Assembly (NCBI RefSeq): GCF_012641405.1
Contig: NZ_JABAII010000005.1
Coordinates: 310,001-374,000, forward strand
Direction: 5' to 3'
Source: Rhizobium sp. P40RR-XXII
GTDB lineage: Bacteria; Pseudomonadota; Alphaproteobacteria; Rhizobiales; Rhizobiaceae
Length of the DNA: 64,000 bases
In this document: piece after piece, positions 7,908 through 17,604 of the stretch
Numbering within the stretch: position 1 is the stretch's first letter
Layout: every line of letters starts with the position of its first letter
The notes under the pieces: model-generated
The model's database searches: none
What the model was told of the DNA's origin: nothing
What the model saw: the letters and a program-made list of their open reading frames with translations, nothing else
Translations under genes and position numbers: made by a program

Positions 7908-7991
7908 AAAATGTGCAGCGATTTTGCGACAACGGCATGCGCAAAACCTAAAGCGTGGGAAGCGAATCTGAGAGTTCGCCGTGCGCTTTAG
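7905..7991. repeat. RIME-like intergenic repeat, copy 1
   Basis: The first 36 bases (7905-7940) match 60973-61008 at 31 of 36 positions. The second half contains the inverted pair CTAAAGCG (7948-7955) and CGCTTTAG (7984-7991). Layout and sequence resemble the short palindromic mosaic elements dispersed between genes in Rhizobium genomes. Confidence 0.6.
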
Positions 7992-8095
7992 ACATCATCG
8001 ATGTGCTTCATGTTGACTCCGCGCATATAGAGGATGACTGCCGGAAAGTGATCTTATAACCTGCCCGCCGAAAAGACTGATCCCGGAGATAATTC

Positions 8096-8893
8096 ATGCT
8101 AAAAACTCTGTTGCTCACTGGCGCTGCCGGCGGCGTCGGCCAGGCGCTCAGGCCGCTTCTGTCGCAAATTGCCGAGAGCGTCGTCCTGTCCGATCTCACT
8201 CCCATTGACGATCTGCGCCCGCACGAGCGTTTCGTTGCCTGCGACCTTTCCGATCGTGGCGGCGTCGACACCATGGTTAAGGGCGTCGACGGCATCATCC
8301 ATCTCGGCGGAATATCGGTGGAGAAGCCTTTCGACCTGATCCTGCAGGGTAATATCGTCGGCCTCTACAATCTCTACGAGGCAGCGCGCGCCGCCGGCAG
8401 GCCGCGCATCGTCTTTGCGAGCTCCAACCACACGATCGGCTTCTATCGCCGGGATGAGCGGATCGACAACAAGGTGCCGACCCGGCCGGATTCGCTCTAT
8501 GGCGTTTCGAAGGTGTTCGGTGAAGCGGTTGCGAGCCTCTACTTCGACAAGTTCGGCCAGGAAACGCTTTCGGTGCGCATAGGCTCCTGCTTTCCCGAAC
8601 CGCGCAATACGCGCATGCTCGCCACATGGTTCAGCATCAGGGATTTTCTCTCCCTCTGCGGCTGCGCTTTCGACGCACCCAGGCTCGGGCACACGATCGT
8701 CTACGGTGCCTCCGACAATGACGAGCAATGGTGGGACAACGGCAACGCTGCCTTCCTCGGCTGGAAGCCGCGCGATAGCGCGGCACCCTGGCGGGCCGAA
8801 ATCCTTTCAAAAGCGCCGCCGGAAGATCCCAATGACCCAACCGTCATCTACCAGGGCGGCGGCTTCGCCTCGGCCGCCCATCCGGAGGACTGA
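8096..8893 (+). CDS. udh: Uronate (hexuronate) dehydrogenase
   Basis: 265 aa, the same length as Agrobacterium Udh, which oxidises D-galacturonate and D-glucuronate to aldarolactones with NAD+. Extended SDR fold: 'TGAAGGVG' (residues 8-15) for NAD+, Asp50 in 'ACDLSD', substrate motif 'HLGGISVEKPF', 'FASSNHTIGFY' and catalytic Tyr135/Lys139 in 'YGVSK'. The C-terminal 'WWDN...FLGWKPRD' block is typical of this family. GGAG lies 8 bases before the ATG. It stands alone; no aldarate pathway genes are adjacent. Confidence 0.92.
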   Translation: MLKTLLLTGAAGGVGQALRPLLSQIAESVVLSDLTPIDDLRPHERFVACDLSDRGGVDTMVKGVDGIIHLGGISVEKPFDLILQGNIVGLYNLYEAARAAGRPRIVFASSNHTIGFYRRDERIDNKVPTRPDSLYGVSKVFGEAVASLYFDKFGQETLSVRIGSCFPEPRNTRMLATWFSIRDFLSLCGCAFDAPRLGHTIVYGASDNDEQWWDNGNAAFLGWKPRDSAAPWRAEILSKAPPEDPNDPTVIYQGGGFASAAHPED

Positions 8894-8900
8894 TCCTCGG

Positions 8901-8941
8901 GCAATTCCAGGAAAGGCGCGCGGCGGCTTTCCTGGAATTGC
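8901..8941. terminator. Bidirectional terminator-like hairpin between udh and cysA
   Basis: Perfect 15-bp arms GCAATTCCAGGAAAG (8901-8915) and CTTTCCTGGAATTGC (8927-8941) with an 11-base GC-rich loop. It lies between two convergent genes and would serve both; no long T-run follows on either strand. Confidence 0.7.
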
Positions 8942-8994
8942 TAGAAAACAACGAGATGGAGCCGCTCAGAGAGCCCGTGAAAATCTAAACCGCT

Positions 8995-10041
8995 TCAGCT
9001 GCCATTGCGGAACAGCTTCCACCGTGTCGGCCTGAAGGCAATGCGGTTGCGATCGAGCGCATCCGCCTTGTTCGGTGGTAGCTCGATCTCGATGGGATCG
9101 TGCTCGGGGCCGATGTTGATCTCAAGATGGCGGGTGCCCGCCACACGCCTGCTGGCAACAAGCAGACCTGCGATCGCGCCGCCATCGCCGTCACGCAGCT
9201 CGATGTCGTGCGGGCGGAAATAGAGATGAGCCTCGCCATCGGGCTCATGCGGCGTGCTGAGCCCGAGCGGCTTGTCATCGAACCAGATCTCGCCGCTGGT
9301 GATGCGGACCTTGAGACGATTGGACTGGCCGATGAAGCCATAGACGAACGGGGAATTCGGCGTGTCGTAGATCTCGTCCGGCGTTCCGACCTGTTCGATG
9401 GCGCCCTTGTTGAGCACGACCACGCGGTCGGCGAGCTCCAGCGCCTCTTCCTGGTCATGGGTCACGAAGACGGTGGTATGGCCGGTCCGGTCATGGATCT
9501 CGCGCAGCCACCTGCGTAGGTCCTTGCGGACCTGCGCGTCGAGAGCGCCGAAGGGTTCGTCCAGAAGCAGCACGTTCGGCTCGACCGCCATGGCGCGCGC
9601 CAGCGCCACGCGCTGGCGCTGGCCGCCGGAAAGCTGGGCCGGATAGCGCTTCTCCAAGCCGTTCAGCTGCACAAGTTCCAACAGCTCCACCGCACGCCGG
9701 CGAATTTCGTCGCGCGGCGGGCGACGCGATGCCGAGCGGACTTTCAGGCCGAAAGAGATGTTATCAAGCACAGTCATGTGCCGAAACAGTGCGTAGTGCT
9801 GAAACACGAAGCCGATATTGCGCTGCTGCACCGATTTTCGCGATGCATCCTCATCGCCAAAAAAGATCTGCCCCTCCGTCGGTGTCTCCAATCCGGCAAT
9901 CAGGCGCAACAGCGTCGTCTTGCCGGAGCCAGATGGACCAAGAAGCGCAATCAATTCGCTCGAACGGATATCCAGCGACACGTCATGCAATGCGGGAAAG
10001 CGACCGAATTCCTTGCGCAGGTTTTGAACGCGAACTTCCAT
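8995..10041 (-). CDS. cysA: Sulfate/thiosulfate ABC transporter ATP-binding protein
   Basis: 348 aa from ATG 10041 (AAGGA 7-8 bases upstream; a TTG codon directly before is less likely). Walker A 'GPSGSGKTT', Q-loop 'FVFQHYALF', signature '[14 protein letters not shown]', Walker B '[12 protein letters not shown]', H-loop 'FVTHDQEEA', and a C-terminal TOBE/CysA regulatory region ('YFRPHDIEL'). It energises sulfate import with CysT and CysW. Last gene of the sbp-cysT-cysW-cysA operon. Confidence 0.95.
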   Translation of the reverse strand: MEVRVQNLRKEFGRFPALHDVSLDIRSSELIALLGPSGSGKTTLLRLIAGLETPTEGQIFFGDEDASRKSVQQRNIGFVFQHYALFRHMTVLDNISFGLKVRSASRRPPRDEIRRRAVELLELVQLNGLEKRYPAQLSGGQRQRVALARAMAVEPNVLLLDEPFGALDAQVRKDLRRWLREIHDRTGHTTVFVTHDQEEALELADRVVVLNKGAIEQVGTPDEIYDTPNSPFVYGFIGQSNRLKVRITSGEIWFDDKPLGLSTPHEPDGEAHLYFRPHDIELRDGDGGAIAGLLVASRRVAGTRHLEINIGPEHDPIEIELPPNKADALDRNRIAFRPTRWKLFRNGS

Positions 10042-10052
10042 CAAGAATTCCT

Positions 10053-10925
10053 TCAGTGACGCCGGCTGGCTGCGATCTCTTCGCTATAGCGCATTTCCAG
10101 CAGCGTCTTCAGTATAAGTGTGACAAGGGCAAGCAGGGCCAGGAGCGTGGCAACGGCGAATGCCCCCGAGAAATTATATTCGTTATAAAGAATTTCGACC
10201 TGCAGAGGCATGGTGTTGGTTTCGCCACGGATATGACCCGAAACGACCGAAACGGCGCCGAACTCTCCCATGGCGCGGGCATTGCAGAGCAGCACGCCAT
10301 AAAGCAGGCCCCATTTGATGTTCGGCAGCGTGACATACCAGAAGGTCTGCCAGCCATTGGCCCCGAGCGAGAGCGCCGCCTCTTCGTCCGCGCTGCCCTG
10401 CTCCTGCATCAGCGGAATCAACTCGCGAGCGACAAAGGGAAAGGTGACAAACATCGTCGCCAGCACGAGCCCCGGAACAGCAAACAGGATCTGTATGCCA
10501 TGGCTCTGCAGCAAGGGGCCGAGCGTACTGTTGGAACTGAACAACAACACGAAGACCAGGCCCGATATGACCGGGGAAACGGAGAACGGCAGATCGATCA
10601 GGGTCGTCAGAAAGGCCTTGCCCTTGAATTCGAACTTGGCGATCGCCCATGCGGCGGCAACGCCGCAGACGAGATTCAGCGGCACGCTGATACCCGCAAC
10701 GATCAATGTGAGCCGGATTGCCGCAAAGGTCTCCTCGTCGACCAGGGCTTCAAAGAAGGCCTCTATCCCCTTGCGGAAAGCCTCGACGAAGACGGCGGCC
10801 AGAGGCAAAAGCACCATCAAGGCGAGGAAAGCGAGCGAGATCAATATGAAGATGATGCGCGCGACCCGGCTTTCGGTGATGACGGAATGACCCGTTTCGG
10901 CGGCGGCAGAAAGATCATGCGCCAT
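10053..10925 (-). CDS. cysW: Sulfate ABC transporter permease CysW
   Basis: About 290 aa with six hydrophobic segments and the permease EAA loop '[21 protein letters not shown]' in CysW form. The second ATG (10925) is preferred: GGAG is 8 bases before it but only 2 bases before the first ATG (10931). Its start overlaps the cysT stop by 11 bases, indicating coupled translation. Forms the heterodimeric membrane channel with CysT. Confidence 0.93.
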   Translation of the reverse strand: MAHDLSAAAETGHSVITESRVARIIFILISLAFLALMVLLPLAAVFVEAFRKGIEAFFEALVDEETFAAIRLTLIVAGISVPLNLVCGVAAAWAIAKFEFKGKAFLTTLIDLPFSVSPVISGLVFVLLFSSNSTLGPLLQSHGIQILFAVPGLVLATMFVTFPFVARELIPLMQEQGSADEEAALSLGANGWQTFWYVTLPNIKWGLLYGVLLCNARAMGEFGAVSVVSGHIRGETNTMPLQVEILYNEYNFSGAFAVATLLALLALVTLILKTLLEMRYSEEIAASRRH

Positions 10926-11772
10926 AGCCATATCTCCTTCTGCTCCACGACTGGATGAGATTGATGATCAAAAGCATGGTGAAGGAAATGAACAGCATCA
11001 GCGTCGCGATCGCCGTCGCTGCGGCGTAATTGTATTCCTCCAGGCGAATGACGATGAGCAACGGTGCAATTTCCGAGACATACGGCCTGTTCCCGGCGAT
11101 AAAGATCACCGATCCGTACTCGCCGGCCGCGCGGGCGAACGCCAAGGCAAAGCCGGTCAGCGCCGCAGGCGCCAGGCCTGGCAGCAGCACGCGCGTGATC
11201 GTTTGAAAGCGGTTCGCTCCAAGGGTTGCCGCCGCCTCCTCGACTTCGCGGTCGATCTCCTCCATGACGGGCTGCGCCGTGCGGACCACGAAGGGCAAGC
11301 CAACGAAAATCAGCGCGATGATGATGCCGACCGGGGTGAAGGCGATCTTGATGCCGAGCGGCGCCAGGAACTGACCGATCCAGCCGTTCGGCGCATAGAG
11401 CGTCGTCAAGGCAATGCCGGCCACCGCCGTCGGCAGCGCGAACGGCAGATCGACCATGGCATCGAGGATGCGTTTGCCCGGAAACCGATAGCGCACCAGC
11501 ACCCAGGCAAGGATGAGCCCAAGCACGGCGTTGACGAGCGCGGCGATGAAGGCGCCGCCGAAGCTCATGCGCAGCGCATAGAGCGTGCGCACATCAAGGG
11601 CCAGTGCCCAAAATTTTTCCCAGCCGAGAGCACTGCTCTTCCACAGCAGCCCCGACAGCGGGATGAGAACGATGAAGATGAGCCAAGCCAAGGTAACGCC
11701 GAGCGCCAATCCGAAGCCCGGAATGACGCTCGGCTGCCGTAACCGCCACCGTTTGCGGGTTATAGAATGCAT
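10915..11772 (-). CDS. cysT: Sulfate ABC transporter permease CysT
   Basis: 285 aa, six membrane segments, EAA loop '[21 protein letters not shown]', and the family-typical '[19 protein letters not shown]'. Lies 6 bases after the binding-protein gene and overlaps cysW. Partner permease of CysW in the sulfate/thiosulfate importer. Confidence 0.93.
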   Translation of the reverse strand: MHSITRKRWRLRQPSVIPGFGLALGVTLAWLIFIVLIPLSGLLWKSSALGWEKFWALALDVRTLYALRMSFGGAFIAALVNAVLGLILAWVLVRYRFPGKRILDAMVDLPFALPTAVAGIALTTLYAPNGWIGQFLAPLGIKIAFTPVGIIIALIFVGLPFVVRTAQPVMEEIDREVEEAAATLGANRFQTITRVLLPGLAPAALTGFALAFARAAGEYGSVIFIAGNRPYVSEIAPLLIVIRLEEYNYAAATAIATLMLFISFTMLLIINLIQSWSRRRYGYGA

Positions 11773-11778
11773 TCAGTC

Positions 11779-12807
11779 TTATTGTCCCGGCTTGTAGATT
11801 TGATCGAAGACGCCCCCGTCGGCGAAGAACTTCGGCTGAGCTTGAGACCATCCGCCGAAATCGTCAATGGTTGCCAGCTTCAAGGCCGGGAAACGGGCGA
11901 CGTCCTTCGGATCGGCCGCTTCCGGCTTGATCGGCCGGTAATAGTGCTTGGCGGCGATCTTCTGGCCTTCATCCGAGTACAGATAGTTGAGATAGGCTTC
12001 CGCGACCTTGCGCGTGCCCTTGGTGTCGACATTGCCGTCGACGACGGCCACCGGCGGATCGGCGCGGATCGAGACGGACGGGGTCACGATCTCGAATTGG
12101 TCGGGGCCGAGTTCGTCGAGCGAGAGGTGGGCCTCATTTTCCCATGCGAGTAGAACATCGCCGAGACCACGCTGGACGAAGGTCGTCGTCGCGCCGCGCG
12201 CACCGGTATCGAGAACCGGAACATGCTTCAGAAGTTGCGCGACGTATTCCTGCGCCTTGGCATCATCGCCGCCATTGGCCTGCTTGGCCCAGGCCCAGGC
12301 CGCCAGAATGTTCCAGCGGGCGCCGCCTGAGGTCTTCGGGTTCGGCGTGATGACCTCGACGCCATCCTTGACCAGATCCGCCCAATCCTTGATGCCCTTG
12401 GGATTGCCCTTGCGCACCAGGAAGACGATGGTCGAGGTATACGGAACGGAATTGTTCGGGAACTTGGTCTTCCAGTCGGCGGGAATCTTGTGCGTCGCCT
12501 TGGCGATCGCGTCGATATCGCCTTCAAGCGCCAGCGTCACGACATCGGCGTCGAGACCGTCGATGACGGAGCGAGCCTGCGCGCCGGAGCCGCCATGCGA
12601 AGCCTTGATGTTGATGGTTTCGCCCGTATCCTTCTTCCACTTAGCGGCGAAAGCCGCGTTGAAATCCTTATACAATTCACGTGTCGGATCGTAGGAAACA
12701 TTGAGAAACGTCTTGTCCGCCGCCCAGGTCGGCGCGACGGCCGCGATCGAGAAACTGCCGATCAGAACTGCGGTGGCGAGAAGCCGGGAAAGCCTTATCG
12801 TCTGCAT
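11779..12807 (-). CDS. sbp: Periplasmic sulfate-binding protein
   Basis: 342 aa with a Sec signal peptide (residues 1-29, 'APTWAAD' cleavage region). Sulfate-binding family motifs: '[12 protein letters not shown]', '[14 protein letters not shown]', '[15 protein letters not shown]', '[13 protein letters not shown]'. Captures sulfate or thiosulfate in the periplasm for CysTWA. Good Shine-Dalgarno GAAGGGGG. First gene of the operon; its promoter should lie in 12808-12968, but no confident motif was found there. Confidence 0.93.
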   Translation of the reverse strand: MQTIRLSRLLATAVLIGSFSIAAVAPTWAADKTFLNVSYDPTRELYKDFNAAFAAKWKKDTGETINIKASHGGSGAQARSVIDGLDADVVTLALEGDIDAIAKATHKIPADWKTKFPNNSVPYTSTIVFLVRKGNPKGIKDWADLVKDGVEVITPNPKTSGGARWNILAAWAWAKQANGGDDAKAQEYVAQLLKHVPVLDTGARGATTTFVQRGLGDVLLAWENEAHLSLDELGPDQFEIVTPSVSIRADPPVAVVDGNVDTKGTRKVAEAYLNYLYSDEGQKIAAKHYYRPIKPEAADPKDVARFPALKLATIDDFGGWSQAQPKFFADGGVFDQIYKPGQ

Positions 12808-12968
12808 GGATGCACCCCCTTCGTTTGTCCTTAAACCCTATCAACTTGGTCGTATAAAGTAACGAAGACCGTTCCCGTTTTAGGTAACTCCGGAGAACAG
12901 CATCCCATAGAATCTCGAAAAATGAAATCACATTCCCGAACAGCGGGCAGTGCGTGTTCCGAGCGCCC

Positions 12969-13424
12969 TCAGGCGATGGAGTCGGACATAAAAACCGAAT
13001 AAAGCTCGTCGGCGTTTTTGGCCTGCCGCATCGCCGTCAACACGCCTTCCGTCCGCAGCCGCCTGGCGACGGCGGCGAGTACGTTCAGATAGTCGCTCCG
13101 GCCACCCTCGCCGAAAAGCAGCACGAATGCCCATTCCGTTGGAACGTCGTCTATAGCCTCGAAATCGACGGCATGGGCAAAGCGCACCATCAATCCGCGC
13201 GGCCTGGTCATGCCGGCAACGGCGGCATGCGGGACGGCAACGCCATTGCCGATGCCGGTCGTGCCCAGCTTCTCGCGAGCCTCCAGTACCCGCAGAACCA
13301 TTGCCTCATCCAGGCCAAAGCAACTGCCCGCCTTCGATGACAGCATCTGCAGCGCTCGCCATTTGGTCGGAGCCGGCAGGCCGACGAAGACGTGTTCGGG
13401 AAGAATGATCGTGGAAAGGTCCAT
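12969..13424 (-). CDS. ptsN: PTS EIIA-Ntr (PtsN)-like regulatory protein next to kdpE
   Basis: 151 aa from ATG 13424; an upstream extension to 13496 lacks family resemblance. EIIA type-2 fold with phosphorylatable His66 in 'GNGVAVPHA' and 'EWAFVLLFGEG..DYLNVLAAVARRL'. EIIA-Ntr proteins regulate rather than transport, and unphosphorylated PtsN is known to act on the KdpD kinase in E. coli and to affect kdp in Rhizobium leguminosarum. Its place 103 bases behind kdpE strongly suggests a kdp-dedicated paralogue. Confidence 0.8.
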   Translation of the reverse strand: MDLSTIILPEHVFVGLPAPTKWRALQMLSSKAGSCFGLDEAMVLRVLEAREKLGTTGIGNGVAVPHAAVAGMTRPRGLMVRFAHAVDFEAIDDVPTEWAFVLLFGEGGRSDYLNVLAAVARRLRTEGVLTAMRQAKNADELYSVFMSDSIA

Positions 13425-13526
13425 GGTCGCACTCAGGATCGAGCAATCGGTCGTTATGAAATGATTTTCATTGCTGCGAGATCGAGATGAGAACATCTCG
13501 ATACCGGATTCGGGATCCTGACAACA

Positions 13527-14219
13527 TCAATCCGGCTCGCGCAGCCGATAGCCGACGCCCGTCTCGGTGGTGATATAGTGCGGCTGATCGGGAATCTCCT
13601 CGATCTTCTGCCGGAGCTGGCGAACATAGACGCGCAGATACTGCACATCGGCCGCCGGACCCCAGATCTGCTTCAACAGGAACTGATGTGTCAGCACCTT
13701 GCCGGCATGCTGGGCAAGGACGCGCAGGATGTCGTATTCCTTCGGCGAGAGCTTGATCTCCTTGCCATCGACCTTGACGATGCGCTTGACGAGATCAATG
13801 GAAAGGCCCCCGGTCTGAAAGATCGCCTTCTCACCCTGCTGCTGCAGGCGATGGCGCAGTGCTACGCGAATGCGGGCCGCAAGTTCGTTGACGCCGAAAG
13901 GCTTGGTCACGTAGTCGTCGGCCCCGCTTTCGAGCGCCTTGACGATGCCCGCCTCGTCCGTGCGGCTCGATAGAATGACGACGGGGATCTGCACCCCGTC
14001 CTCGCGCCATTCCAAGAGCAGATCCTGGCCCGATTTGTCGGGGAGACCGAGGTCGAGGACGATGAGGTCTGGCTGGTCCTCGTTCACCGATGCTTGGGCG
14101 GATGCGGCGTTCTGCGCCTCGTTGACGACGTAGCCCTGGGCACCGAGGCCGACGCGCAGCAATTTGCGGATCGGGGGCTCGTCGTCGACGACGAGAATCT
14201 TGACGGCAGTGGTGTTCAT
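13527..14219 (-). CDS. kdpE: Response regulator KdpE
   Basis: 230 aa. Receiver domain with acidic pocket ('VVDDEPPIRK'), phospho-Asp in 'LIVLDLGLPDKSG' and Lys in 'YVTKPFG'; OmpR-type winged helix at the C-terminus ('LSPKEYDILRVLAQHAGKVL', 'VRQLRQKIE'). Activates kdpFABC transcription under K+ limitation. Starts inside the kdpD stop (ATGA overlap). Confidence 0.95.
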   Translation of the reverse strand: MNTTAVKILVVDDEPPIRKLLRVGLGAQGYVVNEAQNAASAQASVNEDQPDLIVLDLGLPDKSGQDLLLEWREDGVQIPVVILSSRTDEAGIVKALESGADDYVTKPFGVNELAARIRVALRHRLQQQGEKAIFQTGGLSIDLVKRIVKVDGKEIKLSPKEYDILRVLAQHAGKVLTHQFLLKQIWGPAADVQYLRVYVRQLRQKIEEIPDQPHYITTETGVGYRLREPD

Positions 14220-16927
14220 TTCAGTTCATCCAGCTTCGGGATATCTGTTGGTTTCGGCAGGCGGATGGTGAAGACAGTCCCTTGCCGATCCGTTCTATTG
14301 CCGGCGGCGATCGTGCCGCCCATCGCCTCGATGAAACCGCGGCAGATGGAAAGGCCAAGGCCGGTGCCGGCGCGCACCTGATCGCCCTTGCGCACGCGGT
14401 AGAACGTATCGAAAACGCGTTCGAGGTCGGCAGGCGGAATGCCCTGCCCTTCATCCATGACCCTGAAAACGATATTGTCGATATCGGCCCAGGCTTCGAG
14501 GCGGATGGCCGACCCCTCCGGTGCGTATTTGGCGGCGTTGTCGAGCAGGTTGAACAGTACCTGTTCGAACAGCACCGGATCGACCTTCACCATCGGCAGA
14601 TCGACAGGTATCTGCACATCGACGCGGTGATGAGCCAGGATTTTTTCCGCCCGCCGCAATGCACTGCCGACGACATCGCCGGCATAATGCAGCGCATAGT
14701 TCGGCTCCATAGCGCCCGACTCGATCTTGGTCATGTCGAGCAGATTGGCGATGAAACGGTTGAGGCGTTCGGATTCGTCGATAACGGTCGAAAGGAGATC
14801 GACCCGGTCCTCGTTCGGCAACGTCTCCAGATAATCGCGCAAGGTTCCAGCCGCACCGAGGATGGCCGCAAGCGGCGTCTTCAGGTCATGGGAAATGGAC
14901 GTCAGCAGCGCGGAGCGCAGCCGATCCGCCTCCACAGCCAACTTCGCGCGGTCGACATCGGCCACCAGTTGCACGCGCTCGATGGCAAGCGCTGCCTGAT
15001 CGGCAAGGGCATCGAGCAACCGCTGCTGCTCCGGCGTCAGAAGCGGCCCGTGGCGACGGTCGCTGTCGAGGCCGATGACGCCGACAGCGGTTCTGCCTGT
15101 GCGCAGGGGAACATAGAGACGTTTGGCGCCGGGCAGGGTGTCGGCGCCGCGGCCGGCCGCATGATTATGCTCCCAAGCCCAGCGCGCCGCCGCAATATCG
15201 GCATCATCGAGCGTATCGTCGGGTGGATAGCCGGCCTTGACGGCGATCGTGCCATGCTCCGGTAAAAGCAGCACGACGCGCAGCTTCAGCATCGAGGCCA
15301 GCTGAAAGGCGGTAGCCCAAAGAACATCGTCGAGCGTGCCGGTGCCGGCGAGCTTTTTGGAAAAGAGATAGAGATCTTCGGTCGTCCGAGCGCGCTGCCG
15401 CGCCGCCGCCGCCTGCCGTTGCACCGTCGCCGTCAGGTTGCTGGCGATCACCGCGACGCCGAGGAAAAAGAAGAAGGCGAGCACGCTTTCCGGATCGCTG
15501 ATCGTCAGCGTATAGCGCGGCGGCAGGAAGAAGAAGTTGAAGGCAAGCGCGCCGAGAATACAGGAATAAAGTGCCGGCCGGAGGCCCTGCGTGACCGCGC
15601 TGGCCAGGACCGCCATCAGGAAGACGAGCGCCAGATTTCGCACATCCAGCACCTGATCGAGGATGACGCAAAAGCCCAGCGCGATGGCGACATAAAGCGT
15701 TGCCAGAATATAGCCACGCAGCTGGAAGGGAGAAGGCGAAGGCGCGACCTTGACGCCGCGGCTCGCGGCCTGACCATCCACATCGCTGCCGGAAATGACA
15801 TGGACGCTGATATCTCCGGCCTTGCGGATGAGATCATAGGAAACCGAACGACGGGACCAATCGCGCCAGGAGCCGATTTTCGGCGAACCGATGACGATAT
15901 GGGTCACATTGTTGCTGGCCGAATGGCGAAGCAGCTCCTCCGCCACCTCGCGGCCCGGAAGGGTAATCGCCTCACCGCCGAGCTGTTCGGCAAGCCTGAG
16001 CGTTGCGGCGATCGTGTCGCGCTGCGCTTCCGTCAGGCCGATCGAGCGGTTGGTTTCAACATAAACGGCAGCCCAAGGCGCGCGCAGGCGCGATGCCATG
16101 CGCGCGGCGTAGCGCACCAAGGATGCCGAGCGCGGATGATGATCGATGGAAACGAGCACGCGCTCGCTGGCCGCCCAAGGCCCCGGGATTGCATGCGCCT
16201 GCATATGTGTCAGGAGCTGGTCGTCGACACGCTGCGCGGTCCGGCGCAGCGCCAGCTCGCGCAGCGCCGTTAGGTTGCCGGGCGTGAAATAGTTGGTCAG
16301 CGCGCGCTCGGCAGTCTTCGACACATAGACCTTGCCGTCATGCAGCCGCTTGATGAGATCGTCCGGCGTCAGGTCGATGATCTCGACATCGTCGGCGAGA
16401 TCGATGATGGAATCCGGCACCGTCTCGCGCACGCGAATGCGGGTGATCTGCGAGACGACGTCGTTCAAGCTTTCGACATGCTGGATATTCAGCGTCGTGT
16501 AGACATCGATGCCGCGATCGAGAAGCTCCTTGACGTCGAGATAGCGTTTCGGATGCCGGCTGCCATGCGCATTGGTATGGGCGAGCTCATCGACGAGCAC
16601 CAGTTCAGGACGGCGTTTCAGGATGGCATCGAGATCCATCTCTTCGAGCGCGCGTCCCTTGTAATCGACATTGACGCGCGGAACGATTTCGAACCCGTCA
16701 AGCAGGGCCTGCGTCTCGCGGCGGCCGTGGGTCTCGACGACGCCGACGACGACATCGACGCCGTCCGCGATCTTCGCCCTGCCGGACATCAGCATCTCAT
16801 AGGTCTTGCCGACGCCTGGGGCCGCACCCAGGAAAACCTTCAATCGCCCGCGTGTCTCGGCCCGCGCCTTTTCGAGAAGCGCATCGGGGGAAGGCCTGCT
16901 CAACATGTCGCGGCGTTCATCTGCCAT
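14216..16927 (-). CDS. kdpD: Sensor histidine kinase KdpD
   Basis: 903 aa, full length. N-terminal KdpD domain with Walker A 'GAAPGVGKT' (34-42) and Walker B-like 'LVLVDELAHTN', USP-like domain with 'HIVIGSPKIGSW', four closely spaced membrane segments (about residues 400-500), GAF-like region, then phospho-acceptor 'SHDLKTPL' (about residue 678), N box and G boxes 'DEGQGIPP' and 'GTGLGLSICRG'. Senses K+ status and phosphorylates KdpE. Overlaps kdpE by 4 bases. Confidence 0.96.
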   Translation of the reverse strand: MADERRDMLSRPSPDALLEKARAETRGRLKVFLGAAPGVGKTYEMLMSGRAKIADGVDVVVGVVETHGRRETQALLDGFEIVPRVNVDYKGRALEEMDLDAILKRRPELVLVDELAHTNAHGSRHPKRYLDVKELLDRGIDVYTTLNIQHVESLNDVVSQITRIRVRETVPDSIIDLADDVEIIDLTPDDLIKRLHDGKVYVSKTAERALTNYFTPGNLTALRELALRRTAQRVDDQLLTHMQAHAIPGPWAASERVLVSIDHHPRSASLVRYAARMASRLRAPWAAVYVETNRSIGLTEAQRDTIAATLRLAEQLGGEAITLPGREVAEELLRHSASNNVTHIVIGSPKIGSWRDWSRRSVSYDLIRKAGDISVHVISGSDVDGQAASRGVKVAPSPSPFQLRGYILATLYVAIALGFCVILDQVLDVRNLALVFLMAVLASAVTQGLRPALYSCILGALAFNFFFLPPRYTLTISDPESVLAFFFFLGVAVIASNLTATVQRQAAAARQRARTTEDLYLFSKKLAGTGTLDDVLWATAFQLASMLKLRVVLLLPEHGTIAVKAGYPPDDTLDDADIAAARWAWEHNHAAGRGADTLPGAKRLYVPLRTGRTAVGVIGLDSDRRHGPLLTPEQQRLLDALADQAALAIERVQLVADVDRAKLAVEADRLRSALLTSISHDLKTPLAAILGAAGTLRDYLETLPNEDRVDLLSTVIDESERLNRFIANLLDMTKIESGAMEPNYALHYAGDVVGSALRRAEKILAHHRVDVQIPVDLPMVKVDPVLFEQVLFNLLDNAAKYAPEGSAIRLEAWADIDNIVFRVMDEGQGIPPADLERVFDTFYRVRKGDQVRAGTGLGLSICRGFIEAMGGTIAAGNRTDRQGTVFTIRLPKPTDIPKLDELK

Positions 16928-16986
16928 TCGCGGGTCGTCTTTCCTGATAAGGTTGAGACGGCGTTAACCGTCTCAACCTCTTCAAC

Positions 16987-17592
16987 TTATTGAGTCATAG
17001 AAGCATCGAGCGCCTGGTTCAATGCCAGCACATTGACCACAGGCTCGCCGAAAACGCCGAGTTCTCGCGGCTCGATGGCTGCGTCGACGAACGACTTGAC
17101 CTTGGCCTCATCCATGTTGCGGGCTTTGGCGACGCGCGGGATCTGGAAATAGGCATCTTCAGGCGAGATGTCCGGGTCAAGTCCGCTGCCCGATGTGGTG
17201 AGCAGATCGATTGGAACCGGCGCATTCGGGTTCTGCGCCTGCAAGGCCGCCGCATCCCCCTTGATGCGGGTGATCAGGGTCGCATTGGTCGGGCCGAGAT
17301 TGGAGGCCCCGGAGTTGGCGGCATTATAGGGTGCGGAAACCGATTTGGTTGGATCGTTCGGGTCGGCGCCGGTCGTAGCCGATGGCCGGCCATGGAAGTA
17401 CCGGTCGGTGGTGAAATTCTGGCCGATAAGGCTGGAGCCGATCACCTTGCCGTCCTTCTCCACCAGGCTGCCATTGGCCTGATGGGGAAAGAGCGCCTGG
17501 GCGACACCGGTCATGGCAAGCGGATAGGCAAGGCCGGTCAGGACGGTCGTGGCGACGATCATGACGATGGCGGGTCTGATTTGTTTCAACAT
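16987..17592 (-). CDS. kdpC: K+-transporting ATPase subunit C
   Basis: 201 aa with one N-terminal membrane segment (residues 8-30), then a periplasmic domain with '[18 protein letters not shown]' and '[20 protein letters not shown]', the KdpC hallmark. Stabilises the KdpAB complex and raises its affinity. Lies 12 bases after kdpB and 59 bases before kdpD. Confidence 0.95.
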   Translation of the reverse strand: MLKQIRPAIVMIVATTVLTGLAYPLAMTGVAQALFPHQANGSLVEKDGKVIGSSLIGQNFTTDRYFHGRPSATTGADPNDPTKSVSAPYNAANSGASNLGPTNATLITRIKGDAAALQAQNPNAPVPIDLLTTSGSGLDPDISPEDAYFQIPRVAKARNMDEAKVKSFVDAAIEPRELGVFGEPVVNVLALNQALDASMTQ

Positions 17593-17604
17593 GAGAGAAA
17601 CTCC

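Noticed and set aside
12808..12968. A riboswitch or CysB-type box before sbp
   Set aside because: No conserved aptamer blocks or clear inverted repeats were found in this interval.
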